Assembly: GCA_948469885.1 (NCBI GenBank)
Contig: CAOKMT010000015.1
Coordinates: 1-49,920, forward strand
Direction: 5' to 3'
DNA: 49,920 nt
Origin: an uncultured Sporosarcina sp.
GTDB lineage: Bacteria > Bacillota > Bacilli > Bacillales_A > Planococcaceae
The notes under the pieces are model-generated. The model ran no database searches. It was given only the letters and a program-made list of their open reading frames with translations, and was not told the DNA's origin. The translations under genes and the position numbers were made by a program. Positions 33,529 to 42,053 of this stretch are shown here, piece after piece. The first letter of the stretch is position 1, and every line of letters begins with the position of its first letter.

Positions 33529-34695
33529 TTATGAAGTCACAACCGTGTATTCGTTTGTATATTTCAAATTTAAACTGGCATTGAAGTCCCGGTCCATTTC
33601 CAACTCGCAGCTTCTACAAGAGAAAATGCGGTCCGTAAGGGATAAAGACACATTTTCTTCTCCGCAGCTCGAACAGCGTTTAGAAGAAGGGAACCATCGA
33701 TCAACAAGACGAACCTCAATTCCAATTTCCAAACACTTTGCGATCAGAAACTCCCTGAATTGGCTGAAGTTTTGTCTAGCGATTGCGCGGGCTAAATGGC
33801 GGTTTTTCATCATGCCTTTGACGTTTAAATCTTCAATGGCGATGTAGGCTGGCTTGGTTTTCATCAGCCTACTTACGACAAATCGAATATATTCTTTACG
33901 CATATTGGCGAGTCTAGCGTGCAATTTTTGCACAACTTTAAGTTGTTTTCGACTGTTTTTAGCGCAGAATTCACCTTCCTTTCGTTGTTTATTTTGTTCG
34001 TAACTTCTACTTAATTTACGTTGTTCTCGTTTCAATCGCTTTTCTAGCTTAATAATCCGTTCTTGCTTATTTACATTTTCAAAAACAAGGTGGTTACTAC
34101 AAACAGCAAACTCTTTAAGACCAAGGTCTATGCCGATTCCGTCAGTTTCACTTTTATAAACTGTTTTACTTTTAACAACTTCGCATAACACAGAGACAAA
34201 ATAGCGACCAGCCTTCTGTGACATCGTACAACTGATGACTTTTGCATCTGTTGGAATATAACCGAATTCTTTCAGACGCACCCACCCAAACGTCGGGATT
34301 TTGATCCGATGACGTTCGACTGTGAGGTCTGTTGGATTGTTTTTCGGAAAATAAGCTTTCACATCTTCATTTCTTTTCTTTTTGAAACGAGGAAATTTGG
34401 CTAACCCCCTAAAGAAATTTTTAAACGCGCGATCTCCGTTCATAATGGCTTGTTTAATGGCTTTACTGGACACGTCTTTAATCCAGCGATCCGTTTGTTT
34501 CGTATGCACATTGTTCAGCCATTTCGAAAAATCATAGCCTGACAAATGTTTTTTCGTTTCTTTGTAGTAATTTTGTGCGGTTTCGAGGTAAAGGTTATAA
34601 ACATATCGACAAACACCAATTGTTTGGTTCGCTTTTTGTTGTTGGGCAGCGGTAAGGAGCACTTCAGTTTTATAGGCTTTCTTCAAAACAAGCAT
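33529..34695 (-). CDS. tnpB: TnpB, RNA-guided nuclease of an IS200/IS605-group element
   Basis: Of 388 residues, complete. The RuvC-type triad is intact: D190 (GIGIDLGLKEF), E288 (AIEDLNVKG) and the Asp near 370 (MDRDFNASLN). The zinc ribbon is C341/C344 and C360/C363. A basic N-terminal half (KAYKTEVLL..QQ) is typical. TnpB is a programmable DNA nuclease that helps the element persist. There is no TnpA, so the element can move only with help or has been domesticated. AAAAGGGG lies a few bases before the ATG. Confidence 0.93.
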   Translation of the reverse strand: MLVLKKAYKTEVLLTAAQQQKANQTIGVCRYVYNLYLETAQNYYKETKKHLSGYDFSKWLNNVHTKQTDRWIKDVSSKAIKQAIMNGDRAFKNFFRGLAKFPRFKKKRNEDVKAYFPKNNPTDLTVERHRIKIPTFGWVRLKEFGYIPTDAKVISCTMSQKAGRYFVSVLCEVVKSKTVYKSETDGIGIDLGLKEFAVCSNHLVFENVNKQERIIKLEKRLKREQRKLSRSYEQNKQRKEGEFCAKNSRKQLKVVQKLHARLANMRKEYIRFVVSRLMKTKPAYIAIEDLNVKGMMKNRHLARAIARQNFSQFREFLIAKCLEIGIEVRLVDRWFPSSKRCSSCGEENVSLSLTDRIFSCRSCELEMDRDFNASLNLKYTNEYTVVTS

Positions 34696-34959
34696 CCCCT
34701 TTTATTTTGGCTAATGCGAGGTATTACTTCATTAACAACCTTTACCCGTTCCAATGCATTTCCAACCGCCAATCTACCTTAACTAACGTATCTTTTTCTA
34801 CAATTTTATATCTTTTTCAACGTTTTCGTTAACAGAAGACAACTCCTTTCAAAGAACCTATTCTAATAGAAGGAAAAGGGTTCCCCCTCCCTTACCTTTC
34901 CCCATATCATACCATGTGTCGGCACTTCCTTTCTCTCAAACCGATGCCATAAATTTGAA
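34696..34959. other. Upstream flank and likely left end of the TnpB element
   Basis: AT-rich with no gene. The TnpB promoter and left end must lie here. I see no reliable hairpin or target tetranucleotide that marks the boundary. Confidence 0.4.
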
Positions 34960-34999
34960 AAGCCCCCATCGACTAAAATATTTTTGTCGTTGGAGGCTT
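34960..34999 (-). terminator. Intrinsic terminator of the DUF3231 gene
   Basis: AAGCC.CCATCGAC (from 34960) pairs with GTCG.TGG.GGCTT (to 34999) across a loop of about 12 bases. On the minus strand it is followed by TTTTC. It lies 36 bases past the stop. Confidence 0.7.
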
Positions 35000-35034
35000 A
35001 GTTTCACTTTTCTTTGTGTAGATCGGATTTTCCT

Positions 35035-35547
35035 TTAGCTTTTCTCAGGTGTATTCAACTGTAAAGGAGGTGGGATGACCCAACCTTTTTCTTTATTTAA
35101 TCTTAATAACTTAGCGCCATACATCGCTCTTTCCGTGTGAAATCGGCCAAACATCAAGGCAATATCTTCACGCAAACATTGACCCATCACTTGACTACAT
35201 GAAACGAGACCTTGCCCGACGTTGATCGAAATAGCCGCACTAATTTCAGGATCCATGAACCGAGCACCGACAGGAATTTCCTCGGCTGTTGCTTTGGGAC
35301 GCTCGGGCAAAGATGGAGGCGGCGCAATGCCATTGTCTTTCAACAGTTTCTCAACCTCTTTGCTTTCCGATTTCATCATTCTGACCGCGTCTTCCAAAAG
35401 CTTGATCAGTTCGCGATCACCTGCATGGTTCACGAAAGCTTCATATGCACTGATCAGCCCTTTATTCGCCCCAGCAAAAGCCCATAATCCAATCACTTCA
35501 CCATAATGCATCGGTTCATTTTTAGGATTTCCATCCATAATTCCCAT
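35035..35547 (-). CDS. DUF3231 family protein
   Basis: Of 170 residues. EPMHYGEVIGLWAFAGANKGLISAYEAF and SESKEVEKLLKDNGIAPP are typical of DUF3231, a ferritin-like, CotF-related four-helix fold that is common in spore-formers. Most members have two such repeats; this one has a single copy. The ATG has GAGGAGA at good distance; 13 in-frame codons upstream lack a site. Probable spore or stress role is inferred from family taxonomy. Confidence 0.85.
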   Translation of the reverse strand: MGIMDGNPKNEPMHYGEVIGLWAFAGANKGLISAYEAFVNHAGDRELIKLLEDAVRMMKSESKEVEKLLKDNGIAPPPSLPERPKATAEEIPVGARFMDPEISAAISINVGQGLVSCSQVMGQCLREDIALMFGRFHTERAMYGAKLLRLNKEKGWVIPPPLQLNTPEKS

Positions 35548-35727
35548 GTATACGCTCTCCTCTTTCCAATTATTGAGCACCGTCAAACCATGGCACCGGA
35601 CGTAGTATGAGACAATACAACATTGTTATACTTTTTTCTCGCGTAGACCAGCTCATACGGCAAATCTTGTCGGCAAGAAGCGTTCAACAAAAAAAATATC
35701 GACTGCCCTTGGCACCCGATATCACTT

Positions 35728-35844
35728 TCATACATCATTATATTTCTTCTGGTATTTCTGATTTTCTTCCATCTCTGTTTGTTTCACGCATTCATCTTGT
35801 AGTTCTTCGTATAACTTTTCCAACTTAGTATTGACTTCATCCAT
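35728..35844 (-). CDS. Small acidic coiled-coil protein, 38 aa
   Basis: A frame too short for usual cut-offs. AAGGAAGAG lies four bases before the ATG. The product starts MDEVNTKLEKLYEELQDECV and continues KQTEMEENQKYQKKY, a single charged amphipathic helix. It begins 20 bases after the stop of the DUF3784-like gene, so the two are probably one transcript. No family recognised. Confidence 0.55.
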   Translation of the reverse strand: MDEVNTKLEKLYEELQDECVKQTEMEENQKYQKKYNDV

Positions 35845-35864
35845 CTAGCTCTTCCTTCTCAATC

Positions 35865-36152
35865 TTAGTTCGCTCCTTTAAGCAACACGAGCGTCCCGCA
35901 TACAATTGTAAGCGCATAGAGTGGACCTGTTAAAGCCCCTAAGTATTGTAAAGAAAATGGAAGTAAAAGGACTAAAATGCCCATCCCGCTCATCAATAAT
36001 CCAGCAGCTTTCGCTAATTTCGTTTGATTTCCTGTAAACTTCTCTTCATTAAAACCAACGACAAGCATCAATTTCCCTTTTTTCCAGATGAGAAAACTAA
36101 CCACAAAGCACATCATACTGACAGCTGTACAAAGAATGACGACACCCAACAT
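35865..36152 (-). CDS. DUF3784-like small membrane protein
   Basis: Of 95 residues with three membrane helices (about 4-25, 50-70 and 73-92) and a loop KKGKLMLVVGFNEEK that resembles DUF3784 proteins of Bacillus. I start at the ATG of MLGVVILC because GGGGTGG lies five bases before it. A longer frame begins at a TTG 13 codons earlier. Function unknown. Confidence 0.65.
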   Translation of the reverse strand: MLGVVILCTAVSMMCFVVSFLIWKKGKLMLVVGFNEEKFTGNQTKLAKAAGLLMSGMGILVLLLPFSLQYLGALTGPLYALTIVCGTLVLLKGAN

Positions 36153-36371
36153 ACAGGCCACCCCATTTTTCAAGTTTGTTGTGACAATCAACTATTTGTA
36201 CAGAAGTATACCCATCGTCACCAAATTTTAACGATTCAAACGAATAATCTTTGGAGAGCATGCATACGCCAAGCGGGAAATTCATTGCTTATCGCCGATC
36301 TAAGCTACAAAACTGAAATACAAAAACACCTCAAAACCAAAATAATGATTCTAAGATGTTCCCGCCAATCT

Positions 36372-36905
36372 TTATTGTGCATGTTTCCGCTTTTCATGTT
36401 GCTTTTTTATCTCTTCCACATCCGGTGCGATCACCGCCGCAAAATTCGGTAGTTCTTCTTCTGCCATTAGCACCGCGTCTTCCAGCAATTCAATATCTTC
36501 GTCGGACAGTTCTTCCACAAGCACACCGTCAACGAGCGTATTTCGCACTTTATTTTGCGCTCGCATGAAAACGACCGCATACCCCGCTTCCAGTGTCAAT
36601 GCGTGCCTCACTTCTTCATCTTGTATGCGCTCCGTTGTTTCATTGAACTTATCGTAAATGTCGGAAGCAACATTTTCATTCATCACACTTCGGTCTTCAT
36701 CCATATAGAAATGGTCAAGAAGTGCTCTCGCTTCCTGTTCCGCATTCTTTTCATTCTGTACTTGCTTCTCTTGTTGTCTGTTCGCTTCTTCGCCTTCCAT
36801 ATAAAAATATAAAGCTAGAAATCCGATGGCGAACACACCTAAAATGACGAAAGACAAAAACAGTCTCTTTTTCGTACTCCACTTTCCCGTTCGATGTTCA
36901 CTCAT
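36372..36905 (-). CDS. Hypothetical membrane-anchored protein
   Basis: Of 177 residues. A basic N terminus (GKWSTKKRL) and one membrane helix at about 14-34 (FLSFVILGVFAIGFLALYFY) place the rest outside. The outside part is acidic and helical, with GEEANRQQEKQVQNEKNAEQ and DEDIELLEDAVLMAEEE. AAGGGG lies before the ATG. No family recognised. It stands alone. Confidence 0.7.
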   Translation of the reverse strand: MSEHRTGKWSTKKRLFLSFVILGVFAIGFLALYFYMEGEEANRQQEKQVQNEKNAEQEARALLDHFYMDEDRSVMNENVASDIYDKFNETTERIQDEEVRHALTLEAGYAVVFMRAQNKVRNTLVDGVLVEELSDEDIELLEDAVLMAEEELPNFAAVIAPDVEEIKKQHEKRKHAQ

Positions 36906-37026
36906 CTTAAAAACCCCTTATCCTGCAATATAATTCCAAAGGATGGATTCTTCAAAGTGTATCATATACTCCTAAAAAATTGATTCCCCCCTCTCTTACC
37001 TTCTCCATCCCTTTGGATACAACAGT

Positions 37027-37078
37027 GAAAAATCCTTAATCGACAAGACGCCTTCCCCACGTCATGTCAATTAAGGAT
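37027..37078 (-). terminator. Terminator of the sugar-acid operon
   Basis: ATCCTTAAT (about 37031) pairs with ATTAAGGAT (ending 37078), with a large loop and inner GAC/GTC pairs. On the minus strand TTTTT follows. It lies about 45 bases past the dctM stop. Confidence 0.7.
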
Positions 37079-37123
37079 CTATGCTTTATTTTTTGATTGA
37101 AACGACTCTGCGCAAGTCTCTAC

Positions 37124-38413
37124 TCATCCTGAAGCTAAAAGGACTTCAGGTAAAAACAAAATAATTTGTGGGAACAGGGCAAGTACAATAATAAGAAGAA
37201 TAACTGCCCCCAAAAACGGAAGTGCACCTTTCGTGAAGTCTTTAACGGAAGTTTTCGTAATCGAGCATACCGCAAACATTGTCACACCCACCGGAGGGGT
37301 CATTCCACCCATCGTGATCAAAATGATCATCAATAGACCAAAGTGAACCGGATCAATCCCTGCCTGAATAATAACCGGCAAGAAAATAGGTGTCATCAAC
37401 AATGTGACAGCTGTTGCTTCCATGAATAATCCGACGACAAAAGTAAACGTCAAGATGATAAACAAGAGCAGTGTAGGATTTTCTGTAATCCCTGTTACGA
37501 ATTGAGAAGCGGTTCGCGGTAAGTTTTCATATGCAATTACATAGCCAAGAATACCTGCCGCTGCAATGATAAGCATGATCATCGCATTATCTCCAACCGC
37601 ATCGTGTAACGACTTCTTTAACTTCTTCCATGTCAATTCCTTATGAAAGAGGGTACCTACGATAATTGCATATACAACAGCTACCGCTCCCCCTTCCGAA
37701 GCTGAGAATATCCCAAAACGGATTCCGACAATTAAAATAACCGGAAACAACAACGCCCATATACTGCCTTTAAACCCTTCTATTACTTCTTTGAAAGAAG
37801 GCTTTTCATAATTTATATTTTGATCGTAACCATTTTTCTTGGCAACAACGTACGCCGCAATCATTAAAGTAATCGCCATTAGAATTCCAGGTACAATTCC
37901 TGCAATAAATAGCTTACTAATTGATACGCCCCCGATAAAACCATATAAAATCAAACCGATGCTTGGAGGTAATGTTCCTGTAATTAAGGAACTGACACCA
38001 ATCACTCCGACTGAATACCCTTTTGAATAGCCACGTTTCATCATATCATTTGTAAGAATTCGACTTTGCATAGCTGCATCAGCTGTTGCAGAACCCGAAA
38101 TCCCTCCCATCATTGTACTCAGTACGATCGAGACATGGGCAAGTCCCCCGACAAGATGCCCTGTCAACAAATTGGAAAAATGGACGAGTCGGCTTGTAAT
38201 CCCTGATACGTTCAAAATATGCCCCGCCAAAACAAAAAACGGGACTGCCAGCAATGGAAATGACTGCGTTCCAGTCGCCATTTGCTGAAATGCGAGGAAA
38301 CTCGGCAAATCTGGAACCGTCAGGAAATAAAGCAAACTCGAGATCGCAATCGCAAATGCAACCGGCATATTCAAAAATAACAACACGAAAAATGTAATTA
38401 CGACAAGTAACAT
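37124..38413 (-). CDS. dctM: TRAP transporter large permease (DctM)
   Basis: Of 429 residues with about 12 membrane segments. LNMPVAFAIAISSLLYFL at the start, GGISGSATADAAMQSRIL near 110 and PPVGVTMFAVCSI near 360 are DctM marks. It is the sodium-driven half of a TRAP carrier and works with the DctQ and DctP subunits upstream. GGAAGGAGGG precedes the ATG. The operon position after sugar-acid enzymes indicates a sugar acid as the cargo. Confidence 0.93.
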   Translation of the reverse strand: MLLVVITFFVLLFLNMPVAFAIAISSLLYFLTVPDLPSFLAFQQMATGTQSFPLLAVPFFVLAGHILNVSGITSRLVHFSNLLTGHLVGGLAHVSIVLSTMMGGISGSATADAAMQSRILTNDMMKRGYSKGYSVGVIGVSSLITGTLPPSIGLILYGFIGGVSISKLFIAGIVPGILMAITLMIAAYVVAKKNGYDQNINYEKPSFKEVIEGFKGSIWALLFPVILIVGIRFGIFSASEGGAVAVVYAIIVGTLFHKELTWKKLKKSLHDAVGDNAMIMLIIAAAGILGYVIAYENLPRTASQFVTGITENPTLLLFIILTFTFVVGLFMEATAVTLLMTPIFLPVIIQAGIDPVHFGLLMIILITMGGMTPPVGVTMFAVCSITKTSVKDFTKGALPFLGAVILLIIVLALFPQIILFLPEVLLASG

Positions 38414-38434
38414 CGTTGTCCCTCCTTCCTTATA

Positions 38435-38455
38435 ACCATTAAATCAGTTAATGGT
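38435..38455. promoter_or_regulatory. Inverted repeat between dctQ and dctM
   Basis: ACCATTAA (38435-38442) and TTAATGGT (38448-38455) could form a short mRNA stem at the dctQ-dctM junction, and may adjust relative subunit amounts. Confidence 0.35.
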
Positions 38456-38462
38456 AAATTGC

Positions 38463-38972
38463 TTATTCCACTTTAAGTTCTTGTCCAATGACCTTCATGT
38501 CCTTAGGAGTGCGTTCCTTGCTTTTCAAGCCTACCGTCATCACTTGAAGCTTCTGAATCGTCGTCATCAGCATTAACAAACCACCAACCGGCATCGATAA
38601 CGTAATAAAATAATAACCTACTGAAGTTCCACTAATGATACGACCTGTGTTTAAATAAACCATCATCGAGCCATATACAATCATACCTAGCAAAAATAAA
38701 GCGATGATTAAATACATCACAAACTCTATATATTGCTGAACTTTCTTTGGCAACATTTCTGTAATAAGATCCACGCCAACATGATTATCATTACGAAGCG
38801 CTTGATTGGCTCCGATAAAAATAAGCCAAATGAATAAAAGTTGAGCAATCCCGACAGACCATGTCGTCGGATATCCAATCGACCGTAGAACAACTTCCAT
38901 GAAGACAAGACCGACGAGGATCAAGAGAAGAGCTCTTGTCAATACCCCTTCTAGCTTAGCTATTACTTGCAT
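38463..38972 (-). CDS. dctQ: TRAP transporter small permease (DctQ)
   Basis: Of 169 residues with four membrane helices. VVLRSIGYPTTWSVGIAQLLFIWLIFIGA and NDNHVGVDLITEMLP are standard DctQ blocks. GGGGAGGG lies upstream of the ATG. It lies between the binding-protein gene and dctM, as in most TRAP operons. Confidence 0.92.
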   Translation of the reverse strand: MQVIAKLEGVLTRALLLILVGLVFMEVVLRSIGYPTTWSVGIAQLLFIWLIFIGANQALRNDNHVGVDLITEMLPKKVQQYIEFVMYLIIALFLLGMIVYGSMMVYLNTGRIISGTSVGYYFITLSMPVGGLLMLMTTIQKLQVMTVGLKSKERTPKDMKVIGQELKVE

Positions 38973-38991
38973 AACATAATTTCCCTCCCCA

Positions 38992-39984
38992 TTACTCTTC
39001 TAGGATTCTCAATACATCTTCTCTTGTTTTTTCAAGACCAAGACGGCTAAAAACATTTTTAGTCAGCTCACGAAAAGGCTCTGTATCAATTTCATGGAAT
39101 TCCACACCTTGTTCAATCATCAGCTCCTCATATTCAATGGATTGTTTTTCCGCCAGTTCAGAAGCAAGTATGCCTGCTTCATTGGCTGCATCAAGCACGA
39201 TATCTTGATACGTTTCCGGAAGTTTATCGAACCATTTTTCGCTGACAACGAGTGCAGAAACGAGAGAATAATGATTTGTTTTTGCAATATGATTGATGAC
39301 TTCGTATAAGCTTGATTCATAAATTGCCAGATTATGCGCTTCTACTCCATCGATGACCCCTTGTTGAAGACCCGCGTAAGCTTCTGTCCACGGCATGCCA
39401 CTTGGGGAAGCTCCCATAGCGGCAACACTTTGGTCGACAATTTGCGATCCGTTTGTGCGGATGACATTTCCATGGATATCGTCACTTTCAAGGACCGGCT
39501 TAATCGTTGCGATATTCCGTTCTCCTAGTAAAAAATTAAAAGAGAGAATGCGCAATCCCTTTTCGGAAAAATCATTGACCCAACCATCGAATAATTCAGA
39601 ATCCAAAAGTTTTTGAATTTCTATTTGATCTTTAAATACGTATGGAGCTTGAAGCATATAAAATACTTGTTCCATATCTCCAAGCATCGCAGCATCACTG
39701 ATTGTCCCAACACTTGCACCGACTGATGCCTGCTCAACCAAGTCAGGCACGCTTGCCAATTGTCCACTATGATAGGTTTCGACAAGGACATCCCCATTCG
39801 TCTGCTCCTCGACAACTTCTTTAAACTTCAAGAGTCCCAGATACTCGGCATTTACATCATTTTGAGTGATGCCAACTCTGAGTGTATATGATGGAACTTG
39901 GCTATTCCCTTTCGCTTGATTAGAACAGCCGACCACTACACTTATCAGTCCTAGCAACATCACGCCTAGAAGTATGCGTTTCAT
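38992..39984 (-). CDS. dctP: TRAP transporter substrate-binding lipoprotein (DctP)
   Basis: Of 330 residues. The signal peptide ends in the lipobox VVGC near residue 20. DctP-type blocks are VETYHSGQLASVPDLVEQ, NVIRTNGSQIVDQSVAAMGA with the binding arginine, and PWTEAYAGLQQGVIDGVEAHN. GGAAAGGGG lies upstream of the chosen ATG. The longer frame overlaps the dehydratase gene without a site. The ligand is probably an aldonate or uronate such as L-gulonate or D-mannonate, judged from the operon. That is inference. Confidence 0.92.
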   Translation of the reverse strand: MKRILLGVMLLGLISVVVGCSNQAKGNSQVPSYTLRVGITQNDVNAEYLGLLKFKEVVEEQTNGDVLVETYHSGQLASVPDLVEQASVGASVGTISDAAMLGDMEQVFYMLQAPYVFKDQIEIQKLLDSELFDGWVNDFSEKGLRILSFNFLLGERNIATIKPVLESDDIHGNVIRTNGSQIVDQSVAAMGASPSGMPWTEAYAGLQQGVIDGVEAHNLAIYESSLYEVINHIAKTNHYSLVSALVVSEKWFDKLPETYQDIVLDAANEAGILASELAEKQSIEYEELMIEQGVEFHEIDTEPFRELTKNVFSRLGLEKTREDVLRILEE

Positions 39985-40013
39985 TTTCCACGCTTCCCCT
40001 TTCCTAATACCCT

Positions 40014-41267
40014 TTATGGTTTTGCCGATGTTCCGTCGGGCTTCCGTGCCAACGTCCATTCGGGAATATCACCGCGAATTGGATACTCTTTTGCTTTTTC
40101 TTCATCGAAATCAATACCTAATCCCGGAAGTTCATTCACATACGCATAACCATTCCGTACTTCAGGACAACCCGGGAACACTTCTTCCAATGCATCATTG
40201 AAAGGTGTCCATTCTTGAATACCAAAGTTTGGTGTTGAAAGGTCTAAATGAAGATTAGCCGCAACGCCGACTGGCGAAATATCTCCCGGGCCATGCCAAG
40301 CTGTTTGAATACCAAAATTTTCTCCAAAATTCGCTAATTTCTTAGCAGGGGTGATTCCTCCAATCGCACTAACATGTGCGCGAATATAATCAATTTGCTG
40401 GTTGACGATGAGCGGCTTCCACTCATTGACATTCGTGAAAAGTTCACCTTGTGCAACTGGTATCGCCACCTGCTGTCGAAGCATCTTAAGCCATTCCAAA
40501 TGTTCTGGGGCAAATGGGTCTTCGAGATAATATAAATGATACGGCTCTAGTTTTTTCGCCAATCGAATCGCATCAATCGGTGTCACACGTTCATGTACAT
40601 CATGGATGAATTCTATATTATATCCGATCGTTTCACGCAAATGCCTAAATACATTTTCCATGCTTTTCACATACGCTTCCGGATCAAAGTAGACACCTGG
40701 TTGTACCTCTTCCGGTGAATGTTTTGGTTGTATGTTTTTTGCATGGGAAAGTTTTGCACCAATAAGTTGCGTATCTTCTGTGCCTGCTCCGCCATACATG
40801 CCCATCTGACAGCGAACAAATTGATATCCTTCTTCTACAAGTGCCCGCACACTTTGCTCAAGCTCAAATTCATCCCCACCATCTGCGTGACGATAAACCG
40901 CAACTGCATCGCGGCATTTTCCACCTAGTAATTCATAGACAGGCATATTTGCGAGCTTTCCTTTAATATCCCACAACGCCATGTCCATTCCTGATAGTGC
41001 ATTATTCATAATCGGCCCACTTCGCCAGTAACCGCTTACATGGGCACTATGCCATAAATCTTCGATTCGTGACGGATCTTTCCCTATTAGAAATGGTTTC
41101 AGATAGTTTTCTATTGCTGCTTCCACCGCGTATACCCGTTGCGTGAACGTCGCACATCCTAGACCATATAACCCTTCCTGGTTGGTTTCTATTTTCACAA
41201 CGACTAAATCAATTCCACCCGGTGCTGTCAGGAAGACTTTCACATCTTCAATCTGTAAATTTCTCAA
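40014..41267 (-). CDS. Enolase-superfamily sugar-acid dehydratase (ManD/RspA-like)
   Basis: Of 417 residues, TTG start with GAGAGGG before it. It follows the D-mannonate dehydratase (ManD) subgroup: VRCQMGMYGG near residue 160, metal ligands in HDVHERV (Asp), EDPFAPE (Glu) and AQGELF (Glu), and catalytic TAWHGPGDISPV. The C terminus is TLARKPDGT. The enzyme would dehydrate D-mannonate (or D-gluconate) to 2-keto-3-deoxygluconate (KDG). KDG kinase and KDPG aldolase are in the same operon. The RspA members and promiscuous ManDs are very similar, so specificity needs testing. Confidence 0.88.
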   Translation of the reverse strand: MRNLQIEDVKVFLTAPGGIDLVVVKIETNQEGLYGLGCATFTQRVYAVEAAIENYLKPFLIGKDPSRIEDLWHSAHVSGYWRSGPIMNNALSGMDMALWDIKGKLANMPVYELLGGKCRDAVAVYRHADGGDEFELEQSVRALVEEGYQFVRCQMGMYGGAGTEDTQLIGAKLSHAKNIQPKHSPEEVQPGVYFDPEAYVKSMENVFRHLRETIGYNIEFIHDVHERVTPIDAIRLAKKLEPYHLYYLEDPFAPEHLEWLKMLRQQVAIPVAQGELFTNVNEWKPLIVNQQIDYIRAHVSAIGGITPAKKLANFGENFGIQTAWHGPGDISPVGVAANLHLDLSTPNFGIQEWTPFNDALEEVFPGCPEVRNGYAYVNELPGLGIDFDEEKAKEYPIRGDIPEWTLARKPDGTSAKP

Positions 41268-41297
41268 AATATATTCCCTCTCAATTCTCCCTTATTT

Positions 41298-42053
41298 TTA
41301 TCGGCCTAGCCATCCGCCATCAATTGCCAGCAAATGGCCGTGAATGTAATCCGAAGCGTTCGATGCGAGAAATACCGCTGCTCCTTTAAAATCTTCCGGA
41401 TCTCCCCACCGCCCTGCCGGAATCCTTTCCATGATTTGACGGCTTCTCACTGGGTCTTCAATTAATGCTGTATTCATTTCAGTTGCTATGTAACCCGGTA
41501 CAATCGCATTCACATTGACACCAACGGAAGACCATTCATTGGCAAGCGCTTTTGTCAGTTGGCCAACTGCACCTTTAGCAGCCGTGTAAGCAGGCACAAA
41601 CACACCGCCTTGAAATGAAACGAGCGAAGCGATATTTATGATCTTGCCACTCTTTTGCTCGACCATATGTTTTCCAGCCTGTTGGCAAAGTGTCCAAACT
41701 GCATGTAAATTCACTTGCAAGACGTCGTTCCAATCTTGTTCGGAAAACTCGACCGCTGGCGATCGCCGTTGAATCCCACCATTATTGACAAGAATATCGA
41801 CAGTACCCAATTTTTCAATCGTCAATGGGATTGCCGCTTTCACTTCTTCCGGATCACTTAAATCACACGGAATAATTTCACAGCGTACACCAAGAGCTAA
41901 CACTTTCTCTTTTGTCGTTTGATCGTCCGAGCGTTGTAAAAGTGCAATGTCAGCACCCGCTTCGGCAAGTCCAAGAGCGATTGCCTGCCCGATACCCCGG
42001 GTTCCACCCGTAACAGCAGCCACCTTCCCCGATAAATCAAATGCTTTCATCAT
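41298..42053 (-). CDS. SDR oxidoreductase of the KduD/UxuB-like type
   Basis: Of 251 residues. TGGTRGIG at about 17-24, NNGG in place of NNAG, a Ser in NIASLVSFQGG and YTAAK for catalysis. EFSEQDWNDVLQVNL, NVNAIVPGYIATEMN and IPAGRWGDPEDFKGAAVFLASNASDY follow KduD closely. In this operon it may act as 2-keto-3-deoxygluconate 5-dehydrogenase, or reduce D-fructuronate to D-mannonate as the SDR-type Bacillus UxuB does. AGGAGT lies seven bases before the ATG. Its start overlaps the dehydrogenase gene by 17 bases. Confidence 0.88.
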   Translation of the reverse strand: MMKAFDLSGKVAAVTGGTRGIGQAIALGLAEAGADIALLQRSDDQTTKEKVLALGVRCEIIPCDLSDPEEVKAAIPLTIEKLGTVDILVNNGGIQRRSPAVEFSEQDWNDVLQVNLHAVWTLCQQAGKHMVEQKSGKIINIASLVSFQGGVFVPAYTAAKGAVGQLTKALANEWSSVGVNVNAIVPGYIATEMNTALIEDPVRSRQIMERIPAGRWGDPEDFKGAAVFLASNASDYIHGHLLAIDGGWLGR

